Shown here: positions 38,435 to 47,280 of the stretch, one piece after another | How the letters are laid out: each line of letters opens with the position of its first letter | Position numbering within the stretch: the stretch's first letter is position 1 | Assembly: GCA_002701385.1 (NCBI GenBank) | Contig: NZVD01000087.1 | Coordinates: 1 to 64,000 of the forward strand | Source: Rhodopirellula sp. | GTDB lineage: Bacteria > Planctomycetota > Planctomycetia > Pirellulales > Pirellulaceae | Direction: 5' to 3' | Length of the DNA stretch: 64,000 nucleotides | Notes under the pieces: generated by a model | What the model was told of the DNA's origin: nothing | Databases searched by the model: none | Seen by the model: the letters and a program-made list of their open reading frames with translations, nothing else | Position numbers and translations under genes: made by a program

Positions 38435-38462
38435 CCAAACAGAGTGCAAATCAGCTGTTTGG
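38435..38462 (-). promoter_or_regulatory. Perfect inverted repeat in the pilM leader
   Basis: CCAAACAG (38435-38442) and CTGTTTGG (38455-38462) are perfect 8-base arms 12 bases apart, about 25 bases before the start codon of the PilM-like gene. Its place fits an operator or an mRNA leader hairpin near the ribosome site. Confidence 0.5.
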
Positions 38463-38838
38463 AATTTATTCGGATTTATATGTCTATTTAACTAGTTTGT
38501 ACCAACCAAGGCTTCTTCCTGGCGGCGCGCACTACCTTAACAACTGTATCGACCAGAAACAGGGATGAATCTGGTGTTAGTTTTATTAGGATACTACACC
38601 TCCTACAGTCGTCATGTCCATCACAACTTGGTGTAATCACATAGCTCCCAATGGAGTAATTATAGCGATTACAACGAGTTTGTCGTGGTTTGCGAAGACC
38701 TTTGCCTTTAGCAGTTGCTAGATAAGTCTATAAATGAATGATTCCGCAATAATACCTTTGGACAGAATTCAACCGCTAAAAGTTCCCTGATACCTCTGTG
38801 TTCCCTACTAATAATCTAGTGAAGTACTGGTTTTAGTG
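38463..38838. other. Gap upstream of the pilM-like operon
   Basis: About 375 AT-rich bases with no credible gene. It should hold the promoter of the pilM-like operon (minus strand), but no clear -35/-10 pair stands out. Confidence 0.4.
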
Positions 38839-39081
38839 TCAATCATTTTCAGCCTCTGGAATCTCATGTTTTGCCCTATATAGCTCCTGCAAAAAAAACC
38901 ACATGGCAGTGATTGTGAGTAAATCAAGTGAAATCAACGTGCCACGTATGGCAGAGGAGGCCAGATAAGCAAATAATGCAATAAAGTACGTTGCAATAAG
39001 TATGTTGGGTGAACGACAATTTGGTACCGAGTCGTTGTTCTCAGCAAAGGCATACATTACCGAGCTTGCACAGTGGCTCAT
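38839..39081 (-). CDS. Possible small two-span membrane protein
   Basis: An 80-codon frame divergent from the GH38-like gene, with 26 bases between starts. It encodes two hydrophobic stretches (NILIATYFIALFAYLASSAI and LISLDLLTITAMWFFLQEL) and an acidic end (HEIPEAEND), a composition unlike the usual shadow frames. Met9 may be the true start. No family is recognised and there is no clear ribosome site, so it may not be real. Confidence 0.4.
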   Translation of the reverse strand: MSHCASSVMYAFAENNDSVPNCRSPNILIATYFIALFAYLASSAIRGTLISLDLLTITAMWFFLQELYRAKHEIPEAEND

Positions 39082-39107
39082 CCTCCTTTTGTTATGGTTG
39101 TTTATCG

Positions 39108-41936
39108 ATGCCCTACAAAGAACTTTCCATCCTACTTTCCTGTCATAGCTTGGAGGATTTTCCGACCTACCATGAAGGAGATGAAGCTGCGAGTTTGTTG
39201 GCAGGATGGACGGGACTCTGGCATCCTTTTCTGATTCACGAGTCGCGGGGGATTATCAAGTGGCACAGAGTCGACGATCCACCGGAAGAGCTTTTAGACA
39301 AGTTGATCGTTGTACCCTTGGCCAGCGCCGATAATTTACAAACCGGCTATCTGCAACGAGCAGAAGACGCGGGAGCTCGTGTCATCAGTCGGCAAACCTG
39401 TCGGCAGGAAGTAATCTGCCAGGCACTGGAAGGGCATGACGTCCCTGAAATCGCGCAGGATCTAGTCGATGATTTTCTGGCTCTAGGATACTTTTATCTG
39501 CAAATCGAACTGTTAACTAGGCAGATGCGATACGCCAGTAATTTGGATGAGATCCACTTTGAAAACACTGTCTGCGATGCAGCTCGATTTGCCGTCGAAG
39601 GAGATCATGTTCAGGCCACCGAAAAAATTCAGTCCGCCTTTGACTTGTTGTCGACCGAACGAGACCACTATTATTCCGTGGATGCCTATCTGGTTGATAT
39701 CAACATGATGGCGGAAACTACCTTAGGGGGAATGTTGCAAGAGGAGTTGCACGAGACGCCCCCCACTAATCTGTTACTGGCCCCTGCACTCTACCAGTCA
39801 CTGATGAACTCACACCCAGAATCCGCCCAGCTAATTCGCCAGCGTCTGGAAAATGAGTCTTTGAGCATTCTTTGTTGTGAGCAGGATAGTATTCCTAACG
39901 CACTACTGCCAGCCGAAGCGGTAAGAGCCTCACTACTTGCAGGCGTTCAATCTTTTGAAGCGGCATTTGGGAAACCGCCTCAGGTTTATGGAAGAAGAGA
40001 TTTTGGCCTGACAGCCAATCACCCTCAGTTGCTCAGTCAACTCGGCTTTGCGGCAGCACTTCATGTCCTACTTGGGGAAGGGAGTTATCCGGAAAGTTCT
40101 CAGGCCAAAACGCGTTGGGAAGGTCAGGACAATACCCAATTGGATTGCATTGCTCGTGTACCCTTAAACGCGAATCGACATGAGACTTTTTTGGGGCTGT
40201 CTAATCGTCTGGGAGAGACGATGGATATGGACCATGTTGCTACGCTCTGCCTGGCTCACTGGCCAGGACAGATATTACCTTGGTACGAGGATATCCGTCG
40301 TGCATCGAAGTACACCAATGCCTTGGGGCGTTTTGTCACCTTGGAAGAGTACTTCCGTGACACCGATCTTCCCGGGATGAATGAGAAATTCGAAGGAGAT
40401 CAATATAAGGCGCCGTATCTAAAACAGGTGATGATTAAAGGAGTTGCCAATCCAATTTCACGCTGCAGTCGTTATTGGCGTCTACATAATCGTCTGGAGT
40501 TATTGAACGGGGCCAGCCTCATGTTGGGGTTGATGGGAGCGGAATTCGATACGTTGGCTAGTCAAATCCGGCAGACTCAGGAAAACTTGCTTTCCATTAG
40601 TGCTGCGTTTACAGAGGACTCGACGGAAGAGCAGTTATCTCAAGTTGAATCGTCAGTGGATTCGCTTACTTCAGGCATGCGAGAGAAACTCTCAGCAGCA
40701 GTTCCTCGAGACGGGGAACCACAGCCGGGAGCGATCGTCTTTAATCCTTATGGGGTGACCCGAAGGTTTCAGCTGAACGAGGTGGAGCTCGAGCAGATTC
40801 CGCTGATTGAAAAACCCGTTTATGCGGCGGCGAGTGCGGGAACTGGCAAACAGGTTGTCGTCGATATACCGTCGATTGGGTTTACGTGGTTGTCGGCGGG
40901 CAAGAAGAGGGAAAAGAGTGCCGCAGTCATTGCCGATAAAAACGTACTCAAGAACGATTTCTTTGAAGTCATGATCAATGAAACCACCGGAGGAATTCAA
41001 TCGATTAATTCCTACGATGCTCCGCGTCACAACCGTGGCTCTTTTCAACTAGCTTATCGACGTCCAGTGCGAAAGAAATCCGGGCGTCCTGCGGAGCCTG
41101 ACGATCTGGCAAATTACTCCGTCATGGCAGCTGATTCTGTTGACGTGACTGCTGCCAGTTCCGTTTATGGTGAAATTACTGTCCAGGGCCGAATTATGAG
41201 CCGGCAGGGGGACGTCCTCTCGAATTACACTCAGGTTGTTTCTCTGCACCGAGGCTCGCGGATTGTCGGCCTCGATATCGAGTTGGATATTCAGGAACAA
41301 CCAAAAAACAACCCATGGAATTCTTACTACTGTCTCAGGTACGCCTGGGATAACGAGGCAGCAAGTGTATATCGTTCAGTCAACGATGTGCGACAGCGAG
41401 CTTCAGGAAGCCGTCTGGAAGCTCCTCAGTACTTGGAAGTTGAATCAGATAAACGCACGGCATTGTTGACAGGGGGATTACCGTTTCACCGTCGAGTGGG
41501 GCGACGATTTCTGGATTCAATCTTGGTGGTCCATGGGGAGGCGACCAGGAAATTCCAACTCGGTATCGGGATGGACCTCCCGCAGCCAGTCCATGCTGCT
41601 CGGCAATTTGGCATTTCTCCACTCTGGGTCAATGAGACGGCCGCTCCGCCTGCAGGCCAGTCGTCCAGTTCATTACTGCACGTCGATGCTCGTAATGTAC
41701 TGGTGACACACTGGGAAGCATTAATCGAACAGGGGCAATGTGTCGGGTTTAAGGCCCGCCTGATGGAAACAGCAGGCCGTCCTGTCAGAGTTCGTTTAAC
41801 CAGTTGCCGTCAGGTCAGTCAGGCGTTTCAATCCAAGTTGGGCGGCGAAAAGATTGCTGATTGCAACCTCGACCAAGGCCGTGTGATTCTGGAACTGACA
41901 GCCAACGAATGGGTCGATTTAGAGGCTCGGTTTTAA
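39108..41936 (+). CDS. GH38-like (alpha-mannosidase-type) glycoside hydrolase
   Basis: Large cytoplasmic-looking enzyme without a signal peptide. The N-terminal half resembles the beta/alpha barrel of GH38 and related deacetylase-fold enzymes: LSILLSCHSLEDFP at the start, VQSFEAAFGKPPQVYGRRDFGLTANHPQLLSQLGF in the middle. The C-terminal half has the GH38-type beta-sandwich, with KNDFFEVMINETTGGIQSINSYD (the usual 'new fragment differs from parent' strand) and VVSLHRGSRIVGLDIELDI. I do not see the classic Asp nucleophile segment clearly, so the activity and sugar are uncertain. The frame opens at 39009, but similarity and composition favour ATG 39108 (942 aa). It precedes cmk by 36 bases and may be co-transcribed with it. 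Confidence 0.65.
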   Translation: MPYKELSILLSCHSLEDFPTYHEGDEAASLLAGWTGLWHPFLIHESRGIIKWHRVDDPPEELLDKLIVVPLASADNLQTGYLQRAEDAGARVISRQTCRQEVICQALEGHDVPEIAQDLVDDFLALGYFYLQIELLTRQMRYASNLDEIHFENTVCDAARFAVEGDHVQATEKIQSAFDLLSTERDHYYSVDAYLVDINMMAETTLGGMLQEELHETPPTNLLLAPALYQSLMNSHPESAQLIRQRLENESLSILCCEQDSIPNALLPAEAVRASLLAGVQSFEAAFGKPPQVYGRRDFGLTANHPQLLSQLGFAAALHVLLGEGSYPESSQAKTRWEGQDNTQLDCIARVPLNANRHETFLGLSNRLGETMDMDHVATLCLAHWPGQILPWYEDIRRASKYTNALGRFVTLEEYFRDTDLPGMNEKFEGDQYKAPYLKQVMIKGVANPISRCSRYWRLHNRLELLNGASLMLGLMGAEFDTLASQIRQTQENLLSISAAFTEDSTEEQLSQVESSVDSLTSGMREKLSAAVPRDGEPQPGAIVFNPYGVTRRFQLNEVELEQIPLIEKPVYAAASAGTGKQVVVDIPSIGFTWLSAGKKREKSAAVIADKNVLKNDFFEVMINETTGGIQSINSYDAPRHNRGSFQLAYRRPVRKKSGRPAEPDDLANYSVMAADSVDVTAASSVYGEITVQGRIMSRQGDVLSNYTQVVSLHRGSRIVGLDIELDIQEQPKNNPWNSYYCLRYAWDNEAASVYRSVNDVRQRASGSRLEAPQYLEVESDKRTALLTGGLPFHRRVGRRFLDSILVVHGEATRKFQLGIGMDLPQPVHAARQFGISPLWVNETAAPPAGQSSSSLLHVDARNVLVTHWEALIEQGQCVGFKARLMETAGRPVRVRLTSCRQVSQAFQSKLGGEKIADCNLDQGRVILELTANEWVDLEARF

Positions 41937-41972
41937 CAGCCGCTGGTCTGGAAAGGAAATTTGATTTCGCCC

Positions 41973-42620
41973 ATGATTGTTACCATCGATGGCCCGGCGG
42001 GTGCTGGAAAAAGCACTGTGGCTCGTAAGCTGGCCGCTAAACTAGGATTTGATTTTCTCGACACCGGCGCGATGTATCGATGTGTTGCCTTGTCAGGAAG
42101 TCGGCAAAATGTCGACTGGGAGGATGAAGCGGCTTTAGGTGAAATTGCTCGCAGTCTCCCATTAGAGTTTGATGGAGCTCGCGTATTGCTAGGCGGTGAA
42201 GATGTGAGTGCGGCCATTCGTACACCGGAAGTAACAGCCATTATTCACTATGCGGCCGATAATCTGATGGTGCGAGAAGCTATGGTTGACTTGCAGCGTA
42301 AATTGGCAGCCGAAGACAATGTGGTCACCGAAGGACGCGATCAAGGGACCGTTGCATTTCCTCAGGCCGAGTGCAAATTCTTTTTGTCGGCTAGCGCTGA
42401 GGAACGAGCGCGGCGTCGCGTTGAACAGTTACGTCAAAATGGAAAGCAGGCGTCTCTCGAAGAAGTATTGGAGCAGCAGACAGTGCGAGACGAGCAGGAT
42501 GAAGCGCGTGAAGTCGGTGGGCTCAAAGCAGCAGAAGATGCACTCTATGTCATTACCGATGGAATGAAACCCTTCGAAGTCGTCGAGCATCTGGAACGAT
42601 TAGTTCGCATTCGCATGTAA
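41973..42620 (+). CDS. cmk: Cytidylate kinase
   Basis: Phosphorylates CMP and dCMP with ATP. The P-loop TIDGPAGAGKSTVARKLA, LGFDFLDTGAMYRCVAL, the CMP-specific domain with VSAAIRTPEVTAIIHYAA, VVTEGRDQGTVAFPQAECKFFL, and the lid SAEERARRRVEQL are all present. An in-frame TTG exists at 41961, but ATG 41973 begins right before the P-loop strand (215 aa, normal). It stands before plsC, a gene pair found together in several phyla. Confidence 0.95.
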   Translation: MIVTIDGPAGAGKSTVARKLAAKLGFDFLDTGAMYRCVALSGSRQNVDWEDEAALGEIARSLPLEFDGARVLLGGEDVSAAIRTPEVTAIIHYAADNLMVREAMVDLQRKLAAEDNVVTEGRDQGTVAFPQAECKFFLSASAEERARRRVEQLRQNGKQASLEEVLEQQTVRDEQDEAREVGGLKAAEDALYVITDGMKPFEVVEHLERLVRIRM

Positions 42621-42725
42621 CATGGTATAGTACTCACAGCTTACGTCTCGCTGGCATTGTCAGAGAGCCGGTGGCTGAGCCATCCCCAGTGAAATCAATA
42701 TCAGACAGGAAACAGTACCACGTTT

Positions 42726-43382
42726 ATGGCGGACTCAAACACAGGTCGGAAGCCTCTGGTTAAATATACCTTCTATGCCTTCTTTAGGTATCTATTTCGC
42801 TTGGCCGGCCTGCTGTTGTTTAAATATCACTGCATCGGAAGGCATTACCTCCCCAGGTCCGGAGGGGCGATTATTTGTGCAAACCATCAGAGTCACCTGG
42901 ACCCACCGTTAGTTGGTATGGCTCCTTCCCGACACTGTATTTATCTGGCTCGCAAAACGCTATTTAATAATCCCTTGTTTGGATTTATTATCGCCAATCT
43001 GGATGCCATTCCATTGAACCGTGATGGGATGGGTATCGAAGGGATTAAAGCCACGCTTCGTAAGCTTCGAGCGGGTGAAGCGGTGGTCATGTTTCCGGAG
43101 GGAACGAGGACGAAGACGGGCGAACTTCAACCTTTGAAAAGTGGGTTTATTACTTTAGCCCGGAGGTCGAAAGTTCCGTTAGTTCCCTGCGGATTTGTAG
43201 GGGCTTATCAATGCCTCCCTAAAGGTGGGAAACTACCTCAGTTCGAGCGTATTCGCTGCGTCTATGGTCCTCCGATTTCAGCGGAACAGGTTGCCGAGAT
43301 GGATGACGAAGCGTTGATCGACTTGCTTACAGAACGGATGCAGGAGTGCATTGCTCAGGCTGAAATTAGTCGGGCTGGCTAG
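42726..43382 (+). CDS. plsC: 1-acyl-sn-glycerol-3-phosphate acyltransferase
   Basis: Adds the second acyl chain to lysophosphatidic acid to form phosphatidic acid at the inner membrane. A hydrophobic N-terminal stretch (FYAFFRYLFRLAGLLLF) is followed by the catalytic NHQSHLDPPLVG (HX4D), LDAIPLNRDGMGIEGIKA, and the substrate motif VVMFPEGTRTKTGEL; LVPCGFVGAYQCLP completes the family pattern. It is 218 aa, typical for PlsC. It follows cmk by about 100 bases on the same strand. Confidence 0.88.
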   Translation: MADSNTGRKPLVKYTFYAFFRYLFRLAGLLLFKYHCIGRHYLPRSGGAIICANHQSHLDPPLVGMAPSRHCIYLARKTLFNNPLFGFIIANLDAIPLNRDGMGIEGIKATLRKLRAGEAVVMFPEGTRTKTGELQPLKSGFITLARRSKVPLVPCGFVGAYQCLPKGGKLPQFERIRCVYGPPISAEQVAEMDDEALIDLLTERMQECIAQAEISRAG

Positions 43383-43385
43383 GAG

Positions 43386-44516
43386 TTATTTTTCCATCCG
43401 CCGGGCAATGACGTCATGGTGCAACGGTGTGATCTTTACGTTGCTTGCCAGTTCTGTGAGCAAAATGTCGTGACGTTGCTGCTTAGGAGCCGAGAAAGAA
43501 AACTGAAGAACAAAGGCCCCCACCTGCACACCGTGTCCAGAGTAGACTGGTGGCCAAAAATCCTCTCCCCGAGTAGCCAATGTCCTAGCAAGCATTCGTG
43601 TGGCTCGCCCCGAGAACCCACCGATAACCATTTCCATCCGGCCTAATGCTTCACGGTGAATGTAGAAAACCATGGCGGCATCTTCCGTCTTTTCATTCCA
43701 TTTGCAAATATCCCAGGAACCGTCCTGCTTTTCAAACATGATCCCAGCTGTCTTGGGGAATTCACTGGCCGATAAACGAGTGCCTGCCATGCAGGATTCC
43801 GGTTTGAGATCGTCATCGCGATACCGTAGCATGATCGGGCACCCGCGTGCCGTACCTGCCTCAACTTGCGACTGATCTTTAAAAGGTTCGCAATTGAAAG
43901 TCGTTGCCATGATGTGTTCAACAACCGGATTACTCTTTACAGAGCCTAATCCGATTAGCCCACGATCGGAACTGAATTGGGTAAAGGCATCATACACTTC
44001 CGCACTACGCCGAAAGACTTCGGCCTGATCCTGCTCACTGGGGCTCCACACAAGAGATTGCTGCAACGATTCCGGATGTGGAATCGGCGCCGCTTCGTTC
44101 ATTTTGGAGGTGCCTCCCAGCGAAGAGATACCGTTGAGTAACTCGCCAATCAGAAGTGAGTCAGAGGCGACTAGCCAAGCGCCAGTTGGGCCATCACCAT
44201 CATCCTGAAATCTCCGAATACCACAGCAAATTTCGATCCTTTGACGGCGGGCCAGCATTTCCCAAAAATTCTCGGCTTCCACCGCGAATAAAGCACCTGG
44301 TAGTTGATCAGCCGTGGCGTATCCGTGTTCCACGAGATAATCACAAAGGCGAGAAAGCGCCTTGAGAGGGATGTATTTGACTTCGTTTTTTAGTAACGCG
44401 GATACCTGATGACGGTCTAACCCAGTGTATTCAACAATCGCCTTCACGGTTCCGGGGCGTTTACGAGGGTCGGGGACGTGGCCGAGAATTTCGGCAAGAC
44501 GAAAGGAATATTGCAT
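43386..44516 (-). CDS. HTH DNA-binding protein with unknown C-terminal domain
   Basis: The first 70 residues form a Cro/C1-like helix-turn-helix: RPGTVKAIVEYTGLDRHQVSALLKNEVKYIPLKALSRLCDYLVEHG, written here in order, with the recognition helix at HQVSALLKN. The remaining 300 residues match no domain I know. They include ARRQRIEICCGIRRF, WLVASDSLLIGELLNGISSLGG and a C-terminal part with VLQFSFSAPKQQRHDILLTELASN, which may sense a ligand or bind a partner. It is 376 aa. It converges with plsC (3 bases between stops). A transcriptional regulator is the simplest reading; its targets are unknown. Confidence 0.65.
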   Translation of the reverse strand: MQYSFRLAEILGHVPDPRKRPGTVKAIVEYTGLDRHQVSALLKNEVKYIPLKALSRLCDYLVEHGYATADQLPGALFAVEAENFWEMLARRQRIEICCGIRRFQDDGDGPTGAWLVASDSLLIGELLNGISSLGGTSKMNEAAPIPHPESLQQSLVWSPSEQDQAEVFRRSAEVYDAFTQFSSDRGLIGLGSVKSNPVVEHIMATTFNCEPFKDQSQVEAGTARGCPIMLRYRDDDLKPESCMAGTRLSASEFPKTAGIMFEKQDGSWDICKWNEKTEDAAMVFYIHREALGRMEMVIGGFSGRATRMLARTLATRGEDFWPPVYSGHGVQVGAFVLQFSFSAPKQQRHDILLTELASNVKITPLHHDVIARRMEK

Positions 44517-44616
44517 GAAAGTGCCCGGAGCAAGGAAGGACCAACGACGAATTCGAAAAGCTTAGACTTAGGTATTCTAACCAACACGGGACGTATAGTG
44601 TTGCTTCTTACTACCG

Positions 44617-44865
44617 TTAGGCAGCATTAGCGGTGGGATCTTCGTCATTGATGCTGATTTCGGTAGTCTCAGCTTTGTCATCAATGAGCGACAGAATCCC
44701 CGTTTGTGGGTTCCAGGCAACCTGTAATTCAGCACAGAAAAAACGTCGTCCGCTATAACAGCCATCGGCTAGCACAATGACTTCCTGCATTCCTGCAGTT
44801 GGATCCGCCCCGTTCTCTAGAAAGAAGTCGATGGCATGAGCTCGGATAGTTTCAGATGATTCCAT
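44617..44865 (-). CDS. Small conserved-looking hypothetical protein
   Basis: An 82-codon gene, counted from ATG 44865 (an upstream Met gives 93). It encodes a compact acidic protein: SSETIRAHAIDFFLENGADP, an amphipathic start, then EVIVLADGCYSGRRFFCAELQVAWNP and GILSLIDDKAETTEI. No family is recognised. Composition and codon use look like a true gene. It sits alone between the HTH gene and tRNA-Ser. Confidence 0.55.
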   Translation of the reverse strand: MESSETIRAHAIDFFLENGADPTAGMQEVIVLADGCYSGRRFFCAELQVAWNPQTGILSLIDDKAETTEISINDEDPTANAA

Positions 44866-45131
44866 GGGTAAGCAATGGCTGACATTGAGATAATTCAACA
44901 GGCAATAGGGATTTCGGTAAGTATGGAGTTCTACGTTGACTGTTTCATTCTTTACAGGAACAGATCTTCCAAATCCCCCAAATTGCCATGTGCCTTGTTT
45001 GTCACGCTTTTATAGTCATAGACGAGCAGGCAAGGGGTGATAAAAGAGTGGAGAGCATTTCACTGCCTCCATATGTGTGCTCATAATATTGACGTTCTAC
45101 CTCGCTCAAGGTAGCTCGAGACACAGAGCAT

Positions 45132-45169
45132 AAAAAAACGTCTTCCGAGAATTCACTTAGAAGACGTTT
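45132..45169 (-). terminator. Terminator after tRNA-Ser
   Basis: On the minus strand ACGTCTTC (45167-45160) pairs with GAAGACGT (45145-45138), a perfect 8-bp stem extended by A-T pairs, followed by seven T (45138-45132). It lies about a dozen bases past the tRNA 3' end. Confidence 0.9.
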
Positions 45170-45180
45170 GGTTTGAGAAG

Positions 45181-45267
45181 CGGATGGGCTGGGATTCGAA
45201 CCCAGGGTACGCGTCAACGTACAGTAGTTTTCAAGACTACCGCCTTCGACCACTCGGCCACCCATCC
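45181..45267 (-). tRNA. tRNA-Ser (anticodon UGA)
   Basis: The 87-base minus-strand sequence folds as a class II tRNA. Acceptor arms GGATGGG (45267-45261) and CCCATCC (45188-45182) pair fully. The anticodon stem GTAGT/ACTAC encloses CTTGAAA with anticodon TGA (complement at 45231-45233). A long variable arm (GTACGTTGACGCGTAC) and GGGTTCGAATCCC T arm follow. The long variable arm and anticodon agree on serine. CCA is not encoded. Confidence 0.95.
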
Positions 45268-45394
45268 TGTGAGGCTTGCAGGCGAACCTGCCGCTCGTTG
45301 TGTTGTTATCGGCTGATTTGATAAAAAAATCAAGCAGGGGAAAGAGTGAAAAGTCAAATCACCTACGGGAGTCCAAAATGGATTCCACCATGCT

Positions 45395-46495
45395 TTAGCT
45401 GGCTTGGTAGCGATGGGTTGGAACGGGTCTTCCAGGCCGGAAACTCTGTGTTTCACCAAATTCCGCATTCCCGCCTACTTGGGCTACTGCAGCATGTACA
45501 CATTCATGCACCAGTTTTGTCAGAATTTCTGGATCCATTGCGACCCGGGCATTCACAATCAGATCGGCTTTACATAATTCTTGCTGGCTGGCGAGTGAAA
45601 TTTGGGCCGGTGTGTCACTGCTGATTAGATTGGCGACGGCATGGGCTGCATCGCCTACGCCGATCGTCTTTAAATGGGCGGTCTCTGCGTTGATCGCTTC
45701 TAGTGCAATGCGTAATCGTTCGATGATATCTAATAGCAATCCGTCCAAGTCAAAGGGCGAATCGGCCTGCACCTGAAGACTGCTATTGAGCCACCCTAGT
45801 TCGGCTTCGCCTTCGGCATAGATATCATAATCGAGCTCTAGTATGCGGGAGCCGAATTCTCCTTGCTGATCGATCATCGATACCAACTGTTCCATCCCTT
45901 CGCCCGTTTTGGCGGAGATTTTGACCACTGGGATATCCGGGTGTTTGGTCATTAACAGAGATTCTAATTCGCTGACTTCGTCAATAGAAAGTTCGTCGAT
46001 TCGATTGACGATCAGGAAATCAGCTTCCTCAAGCTGTTTTTCGAAAATGTAAGCCGCCTTGGGGGAAAATCCAGCATTGGCTTCCCCCTTGAGGATCCGG
46101 CGTCCGTGACTTGGCTTGAGAATGACTCCGTAAGGAGCCACTTCGAATTCATTTTGATGTAGATGCTTTAATGGTTGGACGACCGTGGCAACTAGGTCAG
46201 TACAACTGCCGACTGGTTCGGCGATGATCACATCGGGATGTTGATCCTGGCTAAGCTTAGAGGTGGTGGCGGTCAATTCGTTGAAATGGCAGCAGAAACA
46301 GGCACCTGCTACTTCACCAACTTCGAACCCTTGATTGCGAAGTGTATGGGTATCGACCAGGTCCGAGGCCTGGTCATTGGTGACGATTCCCACTTTCAAT
46401 CCCTGAGATTGATACATAGCAGCCAGTCGACCGATTGTCGTTGTCTTACCGGCGCCTAGAAAACCGCCGATCATGACAAATCGCATTTTCTTCAT
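45395..46495 (-). CDS. COG0523 (CobW/G3E) metal-related GTPase
   Basis: G3E GTPases of this family insert or deliver metals such as zinc, cobalt or iron to target proteins. Visible are the P-loop [11 protein letters not shown] (residues 10-20), the metal-binding GACFCC (Cys66, Cys68, Cys69), [12 protein letters not shown] (Walker B-like), and the guanine-specificity segment [10 protein letters not shown] (NRID in place of NKxD). It is 366 aa. The C-terminal part differs from classical CobW and ends with [21 protein letters not shown]. The metal and client are unknown. It starts 34 bases after the stop of the DJ-1/PfpI gene on the same strand, so the two may share a transcript. Confidence 0.8.
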   Translation of the reverse strand: MKKMRFVMIGGFLGAGKTTTIGRLAAMYQSQGLKVGIVTNDQASDLVDTHTLRNQGFEVGEVAGACFCCHFNELTATTSKLSQDQHPDVIIAEPVGSCTDLVATVVQPLKHLHQNEFEVAPYGVILKPSHGRRILKGEANAGFSPKAAYIFEKQLEEADFLIVNRIDELSIDEVSELESLLMTKHPDIPVVKISAKTGEGMEQLVSMIDQQGEFGSRILELDYDIYAEGEAELGWLNSSLQVQADSPFDLDGLLLDIIERLRIALEAINAETAHLKTIGVGDAAHAVANLISSDTPAQISLASQQELCKADLIVNARVAMDPEILTKLVHECVHAAVAQVGGNAEFGETQSFRPGRPVPTHRYQAS

Positions 46496-46529
46496 CGTTT
46501 TGACTCCTGCTAAATGGCGAGGGAAAATA

Positions 46530-47105
46530 CTATTCGGCCTGTGTGGCAGCGTCGAGCATTTCCAAAAACGTTTTCATTAATGGGGCATTGTCATGCCAGG
46601 TGCGAGCGGAGACGATATTTCCGTCGACGACCGTTTCCTGATTAACGTAGACGCCGCCTCCCTGCTCAGCATCCATGGCACATTTGGCGACCGTGGTAAC
46701 ATTGCGGCCGTTGATAATACCAGCCGAAGTGAGGATTTCGACACCATGGCAAACGCTGGCTACAGGTTTCCCGGCATCGTGAATTGCCTTGACGACTCGA
46801 TTTAAATCCTGATCGTATCGAATATATTCCGGCGCTCGTCCACCCGAGATGAAGACTCCAGCATAGTCATCCGGATTCATGTCCTTAAAGGCGACATCCG
46901 CTTTGATGAAATAAGCAGGGCGTTCCTGAGTAATATCCCAGGGAATGCTCGAATCCGGTGGGATTTCGTGCAGGACAGTGTGATAGAGGCGAGCTTCAGG
47001 GCCGGCAACAACGACTTCGTAGCCAGCTTCCTGCAGACGGAAGAAAGGGTAGAACGTGTCGAGTGCTTCTGTGGCATCTCCCAGTGGCATTAATACTTTT
47101 GCCAT
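46530..47105 (-). CDS. DJ-1/PfpI family protein
   Basis: Class I glutamine-amidotransferase-like fold with the nucleophile elbow [12 protein letters not shown] (Cys119 followed by His120), [14 protein letters not shown] (the Glu/Arg-adjacent strand) and [20 protein letters not shown] near the end. It is 191 aa. Members act as deglycases, chaperones or proteases in stress; the exact reaction cannot be told here. It lies between the exported oxidoreductase and the COG0523 GTPase on the same strand, and a strong terminator at 47201 separates it from the former. Confidence 0.85.
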   Translation of the reverse strand: MAKVLMPLGDATEALDTFYPFFRLQEAGYEVVVAGPEARLYHTVLHEIPPDSSIPWDITQERPAYFIKADVAFKDMNPDDYAGVFISGGRAPEYIRYDQDLNRVVKAIHDAGKPVASVCHGVEILTSAGIINGRNVTTVAKCAMDAEQGGGVYVNQETVVDGNIVSARTWHDNAPLMKTFLEMLDAATQAE

Positions 47106-47200
47106 GATTCACCTGTAGTTAATGAATGTTGTGTGTATTCCATGTTGATTTGACAGTCGGCTGCTCTCGCCCTGATCTGCCTTGCGATTAATTATGGCAT

Positions 47201-47239
47201 AAAAAAAAGGTCGTGAATACCAACGGGTATTCACGACCT
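47201..47239 (-). terminator. Terminator after the Gfo/Idh/MocA gene
   Basis: On the minus strand AGGTCGTGAATACC (47239-47226) pairs with GGTATTCACGACCT (47221-47208) as a perfect 14-bp stem with a CGTT loop, and eight T follow (47208-47201). One of the strongest terminators in the window. Confidence 0.95.
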
Positions 47240-47280
47240 TGTCGTTGACATGAAGTCTTCCACGTCCGAGTAACAACGAT

